Origin: Rhyacichthys aspro
Lineage: Eukaryota; Chordata; Actinopteri; Gobiiformes; Rhyacichthyidae
Direction of reading: 5' to 3'
DNA length: 64,000 nt
NCBI GenBank assembly: GCA_036850595.1
Contig: CM072153.1
Coordinates: 10,620,169 to 10,684,168 of the forward strand
Each line of letters begins with the position of its first letter. Position 1 is the first letter of the stretch. The notes beneath the pieces are model-generated. The model saw only the letters and a list, made by a program, of their open reading frames with translations, did not search any database and was not told the DNA's origin. The position numbers and the translations under genes are program-made. Shown in pieces: positions 63,155 to 64,000 of this stretch.

Positions 63155-63345
63155 TTGAGCCCCTTTGGCCTTTATTGATAGTGAATAGTAGCTGGACAGG
63201 AAATGGGGTGAAAGAGAGTGCAGAATGACACTGGGCAATTGACCCGAACGAGACTTGAACCCGGGTCTCCTGCGTGCTAGGCATATGCTCTACCTGAGCA
63301 AAACTCTTTTCTACAGCCAGTAAGCTATGGTAGCCCTGCAGGGAC
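63155..63345 (-). mobile_element. tRNA-derived SINE, second type, minus copy
   Basis: On the minus strand, caggtagagcatatgcctag and the B-box gggttcaagtctcg form a tRNA-like head. They are followed by gtgtcattctgcactctctt, caccccatttcctgtcc and the tail ctatcaataaaggccaaa. The open frame that crosses it is not a gene. Confidence 0.78.
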
Positions 63346-64000
63346 ATATCTAGGAAAAAAAGGTGTAAATAGATCACATAATGAGCTTTCTGTGATAATA
63401 TAAAAACTACATCGATTTGATTCATCATGTTCTGTGCTTTCATTCAAGTTCATGTGTTAAAAAGGAAATCTGAAAAATCCTGCTGCGGTGCTCAGTTTGC
63501 CTGCTCGGGGCAGTTGTAGAAACAGGAATAAGAAGTAATGGACTAAAATTATTCCTTCCACTGGGTTTTATAAAGCTTTAAATGTCTATTTTTCCAAGAT
63601 AGGAAAATAACTACAGTTACATGTAATGTTGAAACACTTTTTGAGTGGAGTGGCCTGAAGGGTCTTTGCTCCCCTTACTCACCAAACCTAAACTTACCAA
63701 CTCTTAAATAAAGGCCTATTCATCTCTCCTCTTGACTTCTTGACAAGTAAAAAACAACTCCATAATGCAAGAATTGATGACCTAGCACCCATCACAAACA
63801 AGAAAACTCTGCGCTTCTTTCATAAAAAATGTTGCATGATCCCAGCTGAAGCTAAACCTTACCTTGTGGCTGTATTTGGACAGCCCTGTTACTCTACTGT
63901 TATTCTGCCGTCTGCACAGAGATGAGAGGAGCAACCAGACTGATGGACTCCTGGGGCTACTGCCAGGGCTAATCCACCGCTATGGGCAACAAAATGAGCT

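Larger units (their letters stand above)
56587..64000 (-). other. cdh13 intron upstream of the first visible exon (partial)
   Basis: This is non-coding sequence on the 5' side of exon 56353-56586. I found no further cadherin exon. Recognisable content is a direct repeat pair (58806-58999 and 60332-60514), two tRNA-derived SINE copies (about 59760-59925 and 63155-63345), one copy of a roughly 0.4-kb dispersed element (62483-62890) ending in a poly-T run (62908-62929), and short homopolymers. The stretches 56590-58790 and 60530-62480 show nothing I can name beyond AT-rich intron sequence. Confidence 0.8.

Noticed and set aside
63240..63320. Functional tRNA gene on the minus strand
   Set aside because: The B-box and partial arms belong to a SINE copy with a typical tail; no complete acceptor stem.

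Overview
This window is vertebrate genomic DNA, almost certainly from a ray-finned (teleost) fish. It is AT-rich and overwhelmingly non-coding. Its repeat population is fish-typical: tRNA-derived SINEs, a Tc1-like transposon, a hAT-like TIR element and minisatellites. The only securely recognised gene is a T-cadherin (cadherin-13, cdh13) gene on the minus strand, and just its 3' part is present. No bacterial features, operons or CRISPR arrays are present.

Layout, read along the minus-strand gene from high to low coordinate. Positions 64000-56587 are intron sequence upstream of the first visible exon. Exon 56353-56586 (234 bp, phase 1 to phase 1) encodes the EC4/EC5 calcium linker and the first half of EC5. 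Intron 53706-56352 follows. Exon 53487-53705 (219 bp, phase 1 to phase 1) encodes the end of EC5 and most of the hydrophobic GPI-attachment signal. It ends at a consensus donor in the middle of a Cys codon. The terminal exon must therefore lie lower down. The best candidate starts at 17677, where an acceptor is followed by bases that complete Cys, add Leu and stop, giving a Cys-Leu end like the one I recall for mammalian T-cadherin. That would make the last intron about 35.8 kb (17678-53486), with 1-17570 as downstream flank.

The long intron and flank hold the other observations. There is a CpG-rich TIR element (2349-2818) abutting a 33-bp minisatellite (2877-3236), and an 11-bp minisatellite block (about 7850-8340). 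A decayed Tc1-like element (33904-34929) has a solo terminus of the same family at 6200-6289. A hAT-like element (47797-48279) has 8-bp target duplications and carries a 21-bp minisatellite. A tRNA-type SINE (48317-48756) with a perfect 10-bp target duplication landed 29 bp from it. Two further SINE copies, a direct repeat pair, and an inverted pair of a roughly 0.4-kb element (9655-10035 and 62483-62890) are also present.

A few stretches look coding-like but I could not recognise them (minus strand 16524-16850, 24720-24852, 26177-26389). Several non-repetitive, less AT-rich intervals resemble conserved non-coding enhancers. Both classes need cross-species comparison. I do not see a new multi-gene system here. 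Most long open frames are chance or arise from repeats whose unit is a multiple of three.
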